From contig PKUK01000001.1 in NCBI GenBank assembly GCA_002869535.1, forward strand, positions 496,001 through 560,000: DNA of 64,000 nt. Reading direction: 5' to 3'. Shown here one piece after another: positions 52,773 through 61,887 of this stretch. Under the pieces are notes generated by a model, which was not told the DNA's origin, did not search any database, and saw only the letters and a program-made list of their open reading frames with translations. The position numbers were made by a program, and so were the translations under genes. Numbering within the stretch: the stretch's first letter is position 1; each line of letters begins with the position of its first letter. The DNA is from Arcobacter sp. Lineage in GTDB: Bacteria > Campylobacterota > Campylobacteria > Campylobacterales > Arcobacteraceae.

Positions 52773-53786
52773 TTACTTTTTTAAATCAAATTCTTTTGCC
52801 AATAATTCATAAGATCTTTTTCTATCTTCAAATGAATAAGTAACGTTAACAACAACAATTTCATCAACATCATACTCTTGTGCTAATTTTTCTATTTTTT
52901 CTTTACACTCTTTTGGTGTTCCTAAAATCATAGAGTCTAATGTTTCATGATAATAAACTTTATCTTCTAAACTTAATTCTTCATATAACTCTTCAACTCT
53001 TTTTGGACTTTGCAAAGGATCTCTTTGAATATGTCTAAAAGCTTGAACTTTCCAATATGTATGTGTGCTTGCAATTTTTTCTGCTTCTACTTTAGAACCA
53101 GCACATATACATGCAACAGCTAACATAGCTTTTGGCTTTTTAAAATTTAAAGAAGGTCTAAAGTTTTTCTTATAGTCTTCAATAATTTTAGTTGGTCTAT
53201 CATGAGTACCTATAAATAATGCTAAACAAAATCCTGCACCTAGCTTTCCAGCTAAAGAACTACTACCCTCACTTGAACCCAATAGATAAACTGGCGTTGA
53301 ATCAACACCTTTCGGAGATAAACTAACCCCATGTAAATAACCATTTTCTGGTATCTTATTATCCAAATAGTTTATAAGCTCATATGCTTTTTGAACGTAA
53401 TCATCACCTTGAGAATTATGCAAAGCACGTGCAGCCAAAAAATTAGCTCCACTTGCTCTTCCAATTCCTAAATCTATTCTATTATGATGTAAGGCACTTA
53501 AACTGTTAAAAGTCTCTGCAACTTTAAATGAACTATAGTGATTTAGCATAACTCCGCCACTTCCAATTCTAATACTAGAAGTTGCATTTGCAACTTGACT
53601 TACCATTATTTCAGGACACGAACTTGCATACCCTGGCGTATCATGATGTTCAGAACACCAATATCTATAATAACCCAAGTTTTCGCAATGCTTTGCTAAT
53701 TCTATTGTGTCAAATAGTCCACTTTTAGGTTCTTTATCTTCATGAATAGGAGACTGGTCTAAAACACTAAGTTTAATTCTTTGCAT
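52773..53786 (-). CDS. luciferase-like (LLM class) flavin oxidoreductase
   Basis: 337-residue FMN-dependent (beta/alpha)8 oxidoreductase of the MsnO8/YhbW-like subgroup: KLSVLDQSPI, YRYWCSEHHDTPGYASSCPEIM, GSGGVMLNHYSSFKVAETFN, RIDLGIGRASG. Such enzymes need a reduced flavin supplied by a partner and act as monooxygenases. Within this operon it is the only candidate oxygenase besides the ring-cleaving enzyme, so it might act upstream on the aromatic or on a side product. It abuts dmpI. Confidence 0.83.
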   Translation of the reverse strand: MQRIKLSVLDQSPIHEDKEPKSGLFDTIELAKHCENLGYYRYWCSEHHDTPGYASSCPEIMVSQVANATSSIRIGSGGVMLNHYSSFKVAETFNSLSALHHNRIDLGIGRASGANFLAARALHNSQGDDYVQKAYELINYLDNKIPENGYLHGVSLSPKGVDSTPVYLLGSSEGSSSLAGKLGAGFCLALFIGTHDRPTKIIEDYKKNFRPSLNFKKPKAMLAVACICAGSKVEAEKIASTHTYWKVQAFRHIQRDPLQSPKRVEELYEELSLEDKVYYHETLDSMILGTPKECKEKIEKLAQEYDVDEIVVVNVTYSFEDRKRSYELLAKEFDLKK

Positions 53787-53978
53787 TTATTTGCCTAGTT
53801 TTTTAGCACTTTTTCCTGCAATACCATAATGCTGTTTTGGCATTTCATTTATTATTACTCTTACTGTTTCAATAGGAGCACCTAGCGATTCATGAATTGC
53901 TAGAGTTACCTTTTCAATAAGAGCCTCTTTTTTTGCGTCATCTCGACCTTCAATAATATTTATTGTAGCAATTGGCAT
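53787..53978 (-). CDS. dmpI: 4-oxalocrotonate tautomerase (DmpI/XylH)
   Basis: 63 residues, the standard 4-OT size. Catalytic Pro directly follows the initiator Met (MPIATINIIEGRDDAKKEALIEKV), with Arg in GRDD and VRVIINEMPKQHYGIAGK. It isomerises 2-hydroxymuconate to 2-oxo-3-hexenedioate. Start has GGAGG (GAGGTAAC). It lies between dmpH and the flavoprotein gene. Confidence 0.95.
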   Translation of the reverse strand: MPIATINIIEGRDDAKKEALIEKVTLAIHESLGAPIETVRVIINEMPKQHYGIAGKSAKKLGK

Positions 53979-53987
53979 GTTACCTCC

Positions 53988-54776
53988 TTAAATAAATTTA
54001 AATGAAACAGAACCTAAATCCTGAAACTTCACATTTACATTATCACCTTTTTTTACAGAAACTGCAGCAGTAATTGCACCGGATAAAATGTATTCACCTT
54101 TTTTGAGTGTTTCTCCACGTTCTGCCATCATATTTGCAAGCATTGCAATTGAAGTTGCAGGATGTCCAAGAACAGCTGCACCAGCTCCTAGTTGAACAAC
54201 TTCTCCATTTATTTCCATAACTACACCTAAAGTTTTAAGATCTAAATCTTTTATATCTCTAGCTTGTCCACCTGTCACATATCTAGAAGATGAAGAATTA
54301 TCTGCAATAACTGATTTTAAATCAAATTTAAAATCTTTATATCTCGAATCAATCACTTCAACAGCAGGCATTACAAAATCAGTTGCAGCTAAAACATCAC
54401 CAATATGACAACCGGGTCCTGTTAAATCCTCTTTTAAAACAAAAGCAATCTCGGCTTCAACCTTTGGATGGATAAGTTCATCAATTTTGATTTCAGCTCC
54501 ATCACCAAAAGCAAAATAATCAGCAAGATAGCCATAACAAGGGTTTTCAACACCCATTTGTTTCATTTTTGCTTGAGATGTAAGCCCCATTTTCATACCA
54601 ACTATTTTTGTCCCTCTTGCTTCTTTATTTTTTCTTGCTGTCCATTGAATATCAAAGGCATCTTCATAGGTCATTTCAGGATAATCATCTGTAATCTTAG
54701 TAATTTCTACTGCATTTAGTTCAGCATCCTCACAATGCTTTGCTAACTTCTCTATTGTTGCTTTATCTAATGCCAT
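53988..54776 (-). CDS. dmpH: 2-oxo-3-hexenedioate (4-oxalocrotonate) decarboxylase (DmpH/XylI)
   Basis: 262 residues of the hydratase/decarboxylase (FAH-like) family. VGMKMGLTSQAKMKQMGVENPCYGYL, metal ligands in HPKVEAEIAFVLKEDL and VIDSRYKDFKFD are present. Choice of DmpH over DmpE rests on NPCYGYL and on adjacency to dmpI, the tautomerase that feeds it. Its ATG overlaps the dmpG stop (TAATG). It forms 2-oxopent-4-enoate. Confidence 0.9.
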   Translation of the reverse strand: MALDKATIEKLAKHCEDAELNAVEITKITDDYPEMTYEDAFDIQWTARKNKEARGTKIVGMKMGLTSQAKMKQMGVENPCYGYLADYFAFGDGAEIKIDELIHPKVEAEIAFVLKEDLTGPGCHIGDVLAATDFVMPAVEVIDSRYKDFKFDLKSVIADNSSSSRYVTGGQARDIKDLDLKTLGVVMEINGEVVQLGAGAAVLGHPATSIAMLANMMAERGETLKKGEYILSGAITAAVSVKKGDNVNVKFQDLGSVSFKFI

Positions 54777-55804
54777 TATATAAGTCCTTTTTCTTTTGCC
54801 ATATCTAATGCTAAATCTTCAATCATATCTTCTTGACCACCAACAGTACCTCTTTTTCCTAATTCAATAAGAATAGCTCTTGCATCAACACCATATTTTA
54901 CTTCTGCACGTCTTGCAAATAATAGAAAAGAAGAATAAACACCTGCATAACCTAATGTTAAAGAATCTCTAGAAATTCTTGTAGGTTTTCCCATAATTGG
55001 CAATGCAATATCTTCTGCAGCATCTTCAATTTTATTTAGGTCAATTCCTGTTTCAACACCCATTCTATTTAATACTGCAACTAAAACTTCAGTTGCAGTA
55101 TTTCCAGAACCAGCTCCAAAACCTGCAAGTGATGCATCTATTCTTGTAGCACCGGCTTCAATTGCAGCCAAAGAATTTGCAACACCCATAGACATATTAT
55201 TATGTCCATGAAATCCAATTTCTATTTCATTTCCAAACTCTTTCTTAAGAGCCCCTATTCTTGCACTTATATCATCAGGAAGCATAAATCCTGCAGAATC
55301 AGTAGCATAAATGCAATTTGCACCATATGAAACCATTTTTCTTGCTTCTTCAACTAATCTTTTTGGTTCAACCATATGTGCCATCATTAAAAAACCAACA
55401 GTATCTAATCCCATACCAACTGCTGCTTTTATATGTTGAGCTGAGACATCAGCTTCTGTACAATGAGTTGCAACCCTTACAGTAGAAATACCTTTTTCAA
55501 GTGCTTTTTCTAAATCTTTAACAATTCCAATTCCAGGAAGTAAAAGAGCTGAAATTTTTGCATTTTTCATATTTGGAACAACAGCATCTAGCCACTCTTC
55601 ATCACTATGAAGACCAAATCCATAATTTAATGATGAACCACCAAGTCCATCTCCATGAGTTACTTCAATCAATGGAACACCAGCCTCATCCATAGCAATA
55701 GACATAGCTTTCATCTGTTCTAAAGTAAATTGATGTCTTACAGAGTGCATACCATCTCTTAAAGACATATCATGTATTTTAATTTTTTTACCTCTTAAAT
55801 CCAT
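54776..55804 (-). CDS. dmpG: 4-hydroxy-2-oxovalerate aldolase (DmpG)
   Basis: 342-residue HMGL-like TIM-barrel class II aldolase splitting 4-hydroxy-2-oxovalerate to pyruvate and acetaldehyde. [15 protein letters not shown] (metal Asp and catalytic Arg), [17 protein letters not shown], and [18 protein letters not shown] (metal His pair) are clear. The C-terminal communication domain, which pairs with DmpF for channelling acetaldehyde, is complete. One base separates it from dmpF. Confidence 0.96.
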   Translation of the reverse strand: MDLRGKKIKIHDMSLRDGMHSVRHQFTLEQMKAMSIAMDEAGVPLIEVTHGDGLGGSSLNYGFGLHSDEEWLDAVVPNMKNAKISALLLPGIGIVKDLEKALEKGISTVRVATHCTEADVSAQHIKAAVGMGLDTVGFLMMAHMVEPKRLVEEARKMVSYGANCIYATDSAGFMLPDDISARIGALKKEFGNEIEIGFHGHNNMSMGVANSLAAIEAGATRIDASLAGFGAGSGNTATEVLVAVLNRMGVETGIDLNKIEDAAEDIALPIMGKPTRISRDSLTLGYAGVYSSFLLFARRAEVKYGVDARAILIELGKRGTVGGQEDMIEDLALDMAKEKGLI

Positions 55805-55805
55805 T

Positions 55806-56690
55806 TTATGCTCCTGCTTTTATTTTTTCTGCCATTTGTTCTGCAATATTTGTTGCAGCTGCAGTTATAATGTCAAGATTTCCAGCATATTTAGGTAAAT
55901 AGTCTCCTAAACCCTCTACCTCTAAAAATATTGAAACTTTTTTACCATCAAAAACAGGACCATTTTTTAATTTATATCCAGGTACAAATTTTTGAATCTC
56001 TTTTACCATTTCTTTTACAGATTTTGTTATAGCTTCAATATTTGGCTCATCTTTAGTTAAACAATGAACAGTATCTCTCATCATAAGAGGTGGTTCAGCT
56101 GGATTCAAAATAATTATTGCTTTTCCAATTTTTGCTTTTCCAACTTTCTCAATACCTAACTTAGTAGTTTCTGTAAATTCGTCAATATTTGCTCTTGTTC
56201 CTGGACCTGCAGATTTTGAGGCAACTGTTGCAATAATTTCTGCATAATCAACCTCTTGTACATTTGATACAGCTGCAACCATTGGGATTGTTGCTTGTCC
56301 ACCACAAGTAACCATATTTACATTTTGAGTATTTTGAGATAATAATTCTTTCATATTTACTGAAGGTACACAGAATGGCCCTATTGCAGCAGGTGTCAAG
56401 TCTATAACCATAACACCTAGCTCTGCAAGTTTTCTATTATTTTCTCCATGTACATATGCTGATGTTGCATCAAATGCAATTTTTACACCATCTTCTTTAA
56501 TAAAGGGTAATAGCCCATCTACACCTTCATGAGTTATTTTCATTCCAGCTTCTTTTGCTTTTTTTAATCCATCAGAATCTGGATCTATTCCTACCATCCA
56601 TAAATGATTTAATATTTCACTTCTTTGAAGTTTGTACATTAAATCTGTACCAATATTACCAGATCCAATTAATGCGCAATTTATTTTCAT
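55806..56690 (-). CDS. dmpF: acetaldehyde dehydrogenase (acylating) (DmpF)
   Basis: 294 residues. Rossmann [16 protein letters not shown], catalytic Cys in [15 protein letters not shown], and [19 protein letters not shown]. It oxidises acetaldehyde with NAD+ and CoA to acetyl-CoA in complex with DmpG. Gene order F-G matches other dmp/xyl clusters. A 119-bp gap separates it from dmpE; nothing notable is seen there. Confidence 0.96.
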   Translation of the reverse strand: MKINCALIGSGNIGTDLMYKLQRSEILNHLWMVGIDPDSDGLKKAKEAGMKITHEGVDGLLPFIKEDGVKIAFDATSAYVHGENNRKLAELGVMVIDLTPAAIGPFCVPSVNMKELLSQNTQNVNMVTCGGQATIPMVAAVSNVQEVDYAEIIATVASKSAGPGTRANIDEFTETTKLGIEKVGKAKIGKAIIILNPAEPPLMMRDTVHCLTKDEPNIEAITKSVKEMVKEIQKFVPGYKLKNGPVFDGKKVSIFLEVEGLGDYLPKYAGNLDIITAAATNIAEQMAEKIKAGA

Positions 56691-56809
56691 TCTATTTCCT
56701 TAAAAATAGTCCCTATTTTGAAAGGACCTTTTATTTTATAACTTCTCTTATCAGTAAAAATGAATTTTACTTTAAGAGGCAAATTTTAAAGAGAGTAAAG
56801 AGTTACTCT

Positions 56810-57598
56810 CTATATAAATCTGCATGTTGCAGAGCCAATTCCACCAATGTTAATTGTAATATTATCACCAGGCTCAATAGTTACCATAGCACACAAGGCA
56901 CCTGACAAAATAACTTCACCAGCTTTTAAACCAACACCAAACTCACCTAAAGTATTTGCAAGCCATGCTACTGCATTGACTGGACTCCCAAGTGCTGCTG
57001 CTCCTGCTCCTGTATGTAGGAGCTCTCCATTTCTTTCTAATGTAATTCCACAAGTAGTTAAATCTATATCTCTTGGATCAACACTTTTACCACCAAAAAC
57101 TATATATCCACAAGAGGCATTATCTGCAACTGTATCTTGGATTTTAATTTTCCAATCTTTAATTCTAGAATCAACAATTTCAAAGCAAGGCATAACAAAT
57201 TTTGTTGCTCTTAGTACATCAGCTGTTGTAACACCTGGTCCCATTAAATCTTCTTTTAAAACAAAAGCTATTTCACCTTCAGCTTTAGGTTGAATCATTT
57301 TATTAGTTACATAAATTTCATCACCATCAGAATAAATCATATCAGATAATAAATATCCAAAATCAGGTTGATTTACACCTAGCATATCCATAACAACTTT
57401 TGAGGTTACACCAATTTTTTTACCAATAATTTTTGAACCATCTTCTTTAATTCTCTTTTTAATTAATACATCTTGAATTGCATATGCATCTTCAATTGTA
57501 ATATCAGTTTCTCTTGATGTAAGTGGTTCAATAACATTACAAGACTTTAAAGAGTCATATAATTCATTTCCATATTTTACAATTTTTGACTGTTCCAT
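56810..57598 (-). CDS. dmpE: 2-oxopent-4-enoate hydratase (DmpE/XylJ)
   Basis: 262 residues; the ATG at 57598 (MEQSKIV) is preferred to the track's 57625, which overlaps the DmpC stop, because AAGG precedes it and homology starts there. IGKKIGVTSKVVMDMLGVNQPDFGYL, QPKAEGEIAFVLKEDLMGPGV and VADNASCGYIV match DmpE closely; its paralogue DmpH is in the same operon. Adds water to 2-oxopent-4-enoate giving 4-hydroxy-2-oxovalerate. Confidence 0.94.
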   Translation of the reverse strand: MEQSKIVKYGNELYDSLKSCNVIEPLTSRETDITIEDAYAIQDVLIKKRIKEDGSKIIGKKIGVTSKVVMDMLGVNQPDFGYLLSDMIYSDGDEIYVTNKMIQPKAEGEIAFVLKEDLMGPGVTTADVLRATKFVMPCFEIVDSRIKDWKIKIQDTVADNASCGYIVFGGKSVDPRDIDLTTCGITLERNGELLHTGAGAAALGSPVNAVAWLANTLGEFGVGLKAGEVILSGALCAMVTIEPGDNITINIGGIGSATCRFI

Positions 57599-57609
57599 TT
57601 TTCTCAACC

Positions 57610-59067
57610 TTACATTTTTATACATACATTTTTAAGTTCTGTATAGAATTCTAATGAGTGATGTCCACCTTCTCTTCCAATACCAGAACCTTTCATTCCA
57701 CCAAATGGTGTTCTTAAGTCTCTTAAAAACCATGAGTTAATCCATACAATCCCAGTATCTAATTGAGAAGCAACTCTATGAGCTTTATCTAAATTCTCAG
57801 TGAAAATTGTTGATGCTAATCCATATGGAGAATTATTCGCCATTTTTATAGCTTCTTCTTCTGTATAAAAAGGTTGAACATGACAACAAGGTCCAAAGAC
57901 TTCTTCTTGAACAACAGTTGCTTCTTCACTTAAACCTGTCCAGATTGTTGGTTCAACCCAATATCCATCTTTCATTTTTCCAGGCATTACTGGTGCTTTA
58001 CCACCTAAGACAACATTAGCACCCTCTGCAACTGCTTTTTCATAATAATCTAATACTTTATCTCTATGAGAAGAACTTACTAATGGACCAATATCAGTTG
58101 ACTCATCATGTTGAATTCCAAGCTTTAATTTAGAAGCAGATTCTTTTAATCTAGAAACAAACTCATCAAAAATGGTTCTTTGTACATAAACTCTTTCTGT
58201 TCCTAAACATACTTGACCAGAATTAGCAAAACATGATCTTGTAGTTTCAGTAATTGCTTTATCCATATCACAATCTGCAAATACTACAGCAGGGTTTTTA
58301 CCACCTAATTCAAGAGATACATCCCTAACCCCAACAGAACAAGCTTTCATAATCATCTCGCCAGTTACTGTTTCACCTGTAAAAGTAATAGCATCTAAGT
58401 CTTTATGTGCTGTTAAAAGATTTCCAGTAATTGAACCCTTTCCTTGAACAACATTATAAGCCCCTGCTGGAACTCCAACTTTAGACATAACTTCACCTAA
58501 AAGTGATGTAGTAGTTGGCGTTACTTGAGATGGTTTAACAACAACTGTATTACCACAAGCCATAGCAGGGCCTACTTTCCAAGTCATAAGAAGAAGAGGA
58601 AGGTTCCATGGAGAGATAACTCCAATAACACCTTTTGGTTTTCTCATAGAATAATTCATTGCCATTTTTCCATCAGGAGTGTCCATTCTATATGCTTCAT
58701 CAGCAACTGATTTCATAGTGTCAGCAAATACTTTAAAGTTTGCCGCACCTCTAGGAATATCAATATGTCTCGCTATTGAATATGGTTTACCTGTATCCAA
58801 AGTTTCAGCTTCTAAAAAATCATCAAATCTTCTATCAATTTCATTAGCAATTTCATACATTAAAGCTATTCTGTCATTTAGCTTCATTTGACCCCACTCA
58901 CCAGTTAGTGCAGCTCTTGCTGCTGCAACTGCTGCATTTACTTCAGATTCTCTTCCTAAAGCAACTTTTGCTATTAATTCATTTGTTGATGGGTTAAAGT
59001 TATCAAAAAACTCACCACATTGTGAGTCCATAAATTTTCCGTTAATATAGTGTTGTACTTTTTTCAT
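57610..59067 (-). CDS. dmpC: 2-hydroxymuconic semialdehyde dehydrogenase (DmpC/XylG)
   Basis: 485-residue NAD+-dependent aldehyde dehydrogenase. SPWNLPLLLMTWKVGPAMACGNTVVVKPS, catalytic Glu in SLELGGKNPAVVF, catalytic Cys in NSGQVCLGTERVYV, and FGGMKGSGIGREGG. It oxidises the ring-cleavage product 2-hydroxymuconic semialdehyde to 2-hydroxymuconate (4-oxalocrotonate enol). Operon context with dmpI/H fixes the substrate. Start ATG abuts the GlcG-like gene's stop. Confidence 0.93.
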   Translation of the reverse strand: MKKVQHYINGKFMDSQCGEFFDNFNPSTNELIAKVALGRESEVNAAVAAARAALTGEWGQMKLNDRIALMYEIANEIDRRFDDFLEAETLDTGKPYSIARHIDIPRGAANFKVFADTMKSVADEAYRMDTPDGKMAMNYSMRKPKGVIGVISPWNLPLLLMTWKVGPAMACGNTVVVKPSQVTPTTTSLLGEVMSKVGVPAGAYNVVQGKGSITGNLLTAHKDLDAITFTGETVTGEMIMKACSVGVRDVSLELGGKNPAVVFADCDMDKAITETTRSCFANSGQVCLGTERVYVQRTIFDEFVSRLKESASKLKLGIQHDESTDIGPLVSSSHRDKVLDYYEKAVAEGANVVLGGKAPVMPGKMKDGYWVEPTIWTGLSEEATVVQEEVFGPCCHVQPFYTEEEAIKMANNSPYGLASTIFTENLDKAHRVASQLDTGIVWINSWFLRDLRTPFGGMKGSGIGREGGHHSLEFYTELKNVCIKM

Positions 59068-59492
59068 TATTCTAATCCTATTTTTTCAATTGCATATTTT
59101 GCACATATAATATCTTCTTCTTCTGTTCCACCTGAAACACCAATTGCTCCAACCTTAATACCCTTTTCAAAAATCGGCATCCCTCCTCCAAAAGGAATTA
59201 ATCGTTCCCTATTTGAAAACCCATGTTCCAAATGAGGCATACTTTTGAAAATTGTAGTCCACTGCTCTGTAGGGAAACCAAAACTTGCACTTGTATATGC
59301 TTTATCTTTTGCAATACCAATAGAATGGATAAATGAATCCTCCATTCTTAAAAATGCCATTTCTAAACCTTTGTTATCTACTACAGATACATTTATTTTG
59401 ATTCCTATTTCTTCAGCTTTTTGAACTGAGAAAAGACAAGCTTCCATTGAAGCTTGTCTTGAAATAGTTATTTCTTTTTTAGTAATATTCAT
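59067..59492 (-). CDS. GlcG/HbpS (DUF336) heme-binding family protein
   Basis: 141 residues with the family features: ITISRQASMEACLFSVQKAEEIG, VSVVDNKGLEMAFLRMEDSF, PFGGGMPIFEKGIKVGAIGVSGGTEEEDIICA. Relatives bind heme or corrinoids, or sit next to glycolate and aromatic degradation genes; role in meta-cleavage operons is unclear, perhaps protection or iron supply for the dioxygenase. It lies 11 bp after the dioxygenase gene and overlaps the dmpC start by one base. Confidence 0.85.
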   Translation of the reverse strand: MNITKKEITISRQASMEACLFSVQKAEEIGIKINVSVVDNKGLEMAFLRMEDSFIHSIGIAKDKAYTSASFGFPTEQWTTIFKSMPHLEHGFSNRERLIPFGGGMPIFEKGIKVGAIGVSGGTEEEDIICAKYAIEKIGLE

Positions 59493-59503
59493 TTTATTAC
59501 CAA

Positions 59504-60451
59504 TTATTTATATGCCGATAATGTATAGGCTGTTGTAAATGCACCATTTTCTATACCCGTATGGTAGAAAATTCCTCTCCATAACTCATCTTCTGTCCAA
59601 GTTACAGTTGGCATATCTGGTTGCATTAAGTAGCCAAGTCCTGCAAAAGTTTCTAATCTATGCCCTGATGGATCAAAGAAATAAATTGTTTCACCTCTTG
59701 TAATACCATGTCTTTGTGGGGTTACATCAATTTTTACATCATGCATTGCCATAACATCTGCTGCTCTTAAAATATCATTCCAACCATCTAAGAAAAATGC
59801 AAAGTGGTGCATACCTGTTTCAGGACCGGCAACAAATGCCAAATCATGTGGTGTTGATGTTCTTGAAAGCCAAGTTGCAGCTTGTAAAGAACCTTCTGGT
59901 CCCACACATACTTGCTCTGCTAAATTAAACTCTAATACTTCTTGGAAAAACTTTGTCGATGCCATAACATTTTCAGGCCCCTCACACATCAATAAAATAT
60001 GATCTATCCAATGGGCTTTTATACCTCTTCCTTCAAATGGCCAAGGTCTTGGGTTTGTATCACCAACTACTTTTCCTACAAATGTTTTTTCAGCATATAA
60101 GTTAAATTCATGTCCACTTGGAGCATTAAATTTTAATACTCTTCCACACTCTACAACAGTTCCTGCAGGCAAAATTTCTGTTGAAATACCATAAGCTTCA
60201 ATTTTAGATTTTAAATCATCAATGTCAGAGTCTTTTTCAACTTTATATCCAACTCTATTATAAGTAGCCTCATCACTAGGTCTTAAAACTAAACTATATT
60301 TGTCCCATTCATCCCAGCACTTTAAATATAAAGTTCCATCTTCATCTTCTCTAGTTACATCCATACCCATAATATTTACATAGTACTCTCTTGATAAATC
60401 AACATCTAAAACATTTATGTCAACATGACCTATTCTCATAATTCCACTCAT
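59504..60451 (-). CDS. dmpB: catechol 2,3-dioxygenase (extradiol, XylE/DmpB type)
   Basis: 315 residues, two vicinal-oxygen-chelate modules. Fe(II) ligands are His151 (HWIDHILL), His216 (MHHFAFFLD) and Glu267 (SGHRLETF), matching His153, His214 and Glu265 of XylE; the acid/base residues are also present (PHDLAF, QRHGI, TIYFFDPSG). It opens catechol between C2 and C3 to 2-hydroxymuconic semialdehyde. Strong AAGGAGA site. It follows the ferredoxin gene by 12 bp, the same order as xylT-xylE. Confidence 0.95.
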   Translation of the reverse strand: MSGIMRIGHVDINVLDVDLSREYYVNIMGMDVTREDEDGTLYLKCWDEWDKYSLVLRPSDEATYNRVGYKVEKDSDIDDLKSKIEAYGISTEILPAGTVVECGRVLKFNAPSGHEFNLYAEKTFVGKVVGDTNPRPWPFEGRGIKAHWIDHILLMCEGPENVMASTKFFQEVLEFNLAEQVCVGPEGSLQAATWLSRTSTPHDLAFVAGPETGMHHFAFFLDGWNDILRAADVMAMHDVKIDVTPQRHGITRGETIYFFDPSGHRLETFAGLGYLMQPDMPTVTWTEDELWRGIFYHTGIENGAFTTAYTLSAYK

Positions 60452-60463
60452 TTTATCTCCTTG

Positions 60464-60784
60464 TTATTTGCCAAATACAAATGCATCTTTTTCTACATTT
60501 GTTTTAGTTCTTGGTATAAATTCTATTTCCATGTCACTTTTAGGAAAAACTCTACAGGCTAAGACTGTATTTTCATTTTCCTCAACTTCGCTTATGTGTT
60601 TACGATTCATTTTTAATTTTTCATAATCTCCATTATGAATAATTACTTTACAAACACCACAACAGCCATTATGGCAACCCTTAGGGGCTAAATCAGATTG
60701 TTTGGATAAAGAATCCATTAAATTCTTATTTTCAAAACATTCTCGATTTTTATTCTTATCTCTAACTAAGATATTATGTTTCAA
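60464..60784 (-). CDS. xylT: XylT-type [2Fe-2S] ferredoxin
   Basis: 106 residues, plant-type ferredoxin with cluster Cys37, Cys42, Cys45 (PKGCHNGCCGVCKV) and Cys77 (LACRVF). XylT-type ferredoxins reduce and reactivate the iron of catechol 2,3-dioxygenase after suicide inactivation, and are usually encoded just upstream of it, as here. Start is TTG with AAGGA 5 bp upstream; no in-frame ATG would keep the first strand. First gene of the operon. Confidence 0.88.
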   Translation of the reverse strand: MKHNILVRDKNKNRECFENKNLMDSLSKQSDLAPKGCHNGCCGVCKVIIHNGDYEKLKMNRKHISEVEENENTVLACRVFPKSDMEIEFIPRTKTNVEKDAFVFGK

Positions 60785-60867
60785 AAATATCCTTTTTTAA
60801 AAATTCTAATACCAAAAATTTCTTTTAAATATTAGCTTTAAGTAAAAGTTACCTTTTAACTATTTGT

Positions 60868-60901
60868 ACTATACTTTAAATAATTCGCATAAAAATCGCA
60901 A
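60868..60901 (-). promoter_or_regulatory. 11-bp direct-repeat operator and promoter of the catechol meta-cleavage operon
   Basis: On the minus strand: TTGCGAT (60901-60895), then TGCGAA (60889-60884), start-to-start 11 bp. Ten bases later comes TATAGT (60873-60868) as -10. No -35 hexamer is visible, so activator dependence is likely. The layout equals that of a PhoB box such as at E. coli phoA. Confidence 0.8.
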
Positions 60902-60922
60902 TTTAAAATATAGATAAAAAAA

Positions 60923-61861
60923 TTAATTATTTGAGTTTAAAGTCTCTATTAAGTTTCTTACTGTCGCTACAGAGTTCATAAAATCGAATTTTTGAGACTC
61001 GTCTAAATTTAATTCAATAATTCCTTCAACACCATTTTTACCTAAAATAACAGGTACTCCAGCTACAATATCATTAAATCCATATTCACCACTTAGCATA
61101 ACTGCACAAGGATGAATCTCTTTTTTGTCATTTAATATTGCATCAATGATTATTGCTGTTGAACTAGCTGGTGCAAAATAAGCTGAACCTGTTCCTAACA
61201 ATTCAACAATTTGTGCTCCTGCATGTTTTGTCTTATTTACTATCTCATCAATATCTTTATCATTTAAGACTTCTTGTAAGTTTTTATCTTTTACTTTAGA
61301 TAAAGAGGTTAATGGAACCATGTCATTACCATGACCTCCCATTACCTGAGCATCAATCTCCCCTATTCCATAAGACAATTTTTCTTCTATAAAATGACTC
61401 ATTCTTGCACTATCTAGTATCCCTGCCATTCCTATAACTCTATTATTAGACAAATTAGAGACTTTTAAAGCTTGATAAACCATTACATCTAAATGATTAG
61501 AAACAATTATTAATATTGCAGTGGGATTATGTTGTATAATATCTTCAACAACATTTTTCATAATCTTTGCATTTGTAAATAATAAGTCATCCCTACTCAT
61601 TCCAGGCTTTCTTGCAATTCCTGCAGTTATTACAACAATATCACAATCATGGAAATCTTTATTATCCTTAATCGCTATTATTTTTGTTGCTAACTTTAAA
61701 GCATGAGTGGCTTGTGAGATATCCAACGCCATTGCTTGTGATAAATCATCTCTAATATCTTTTAATAAAATTGTTGAACAAATATTTTTTATTGCTAAAG
61801 TAAAAGCTAAAGTTGCTCCTACATTTCCAGTACCAATAATCCCAATTTTTCTATTCTTCAC
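60923..61861 (-). CDS. mdh: malate dehydrogenase
   Basis: 312-residue LDH-like malate dehydrogenase. NAD-binding GIIGTGNVGATLAF, substrate Arg in ARKPGMSRDDLL (Arg at the malate-specificity position), IVSNHLDVM, catalytic His in MGGHGNDMVPL. Start is GTG (61861) with AAAGGA upstream. It has its own promoter with the shared operator, so it seems induced with the catabolic operon, whose products pyruvate and acetyl-CoA enter the TCA cycle. Confidence 0.92.
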   Translation of the reverse strand: MKNRKIGIIGTGNVGATLAFTLAIKNICSTILLKDIRDDLSQAMALDISQATHALKLATKIIAIKDNKDFHDCDIVVITAGIARKPGMSRDDLLFTNAKIMKNVVEDIIQHNPTAILIIVSNHLDVMVYQALKVSNLSNNRVIGMAGILDSARMSHFIEEKLSYGIGEIDAQVMGGHGNDMVPLTSLSKVKDKNLQEVLNDKDIDEIVNKTKHAGAQIVELLGTGSAYFAPASSTAIIIDAILNDKKEIHPCAVMLSGEYGFNDIVAGVPVILGKNGVEGIIELNLDESQKFDFMNSVATVRNLIETLNSNN

Positions 61862-61887
61862 AGGCTTCCTTTATCTTAATTTTTTGA

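Noticed and set aside
56847-57293. 148-codon plus-strand ORF
   Set aside because: Antisense shadow of dmpE.
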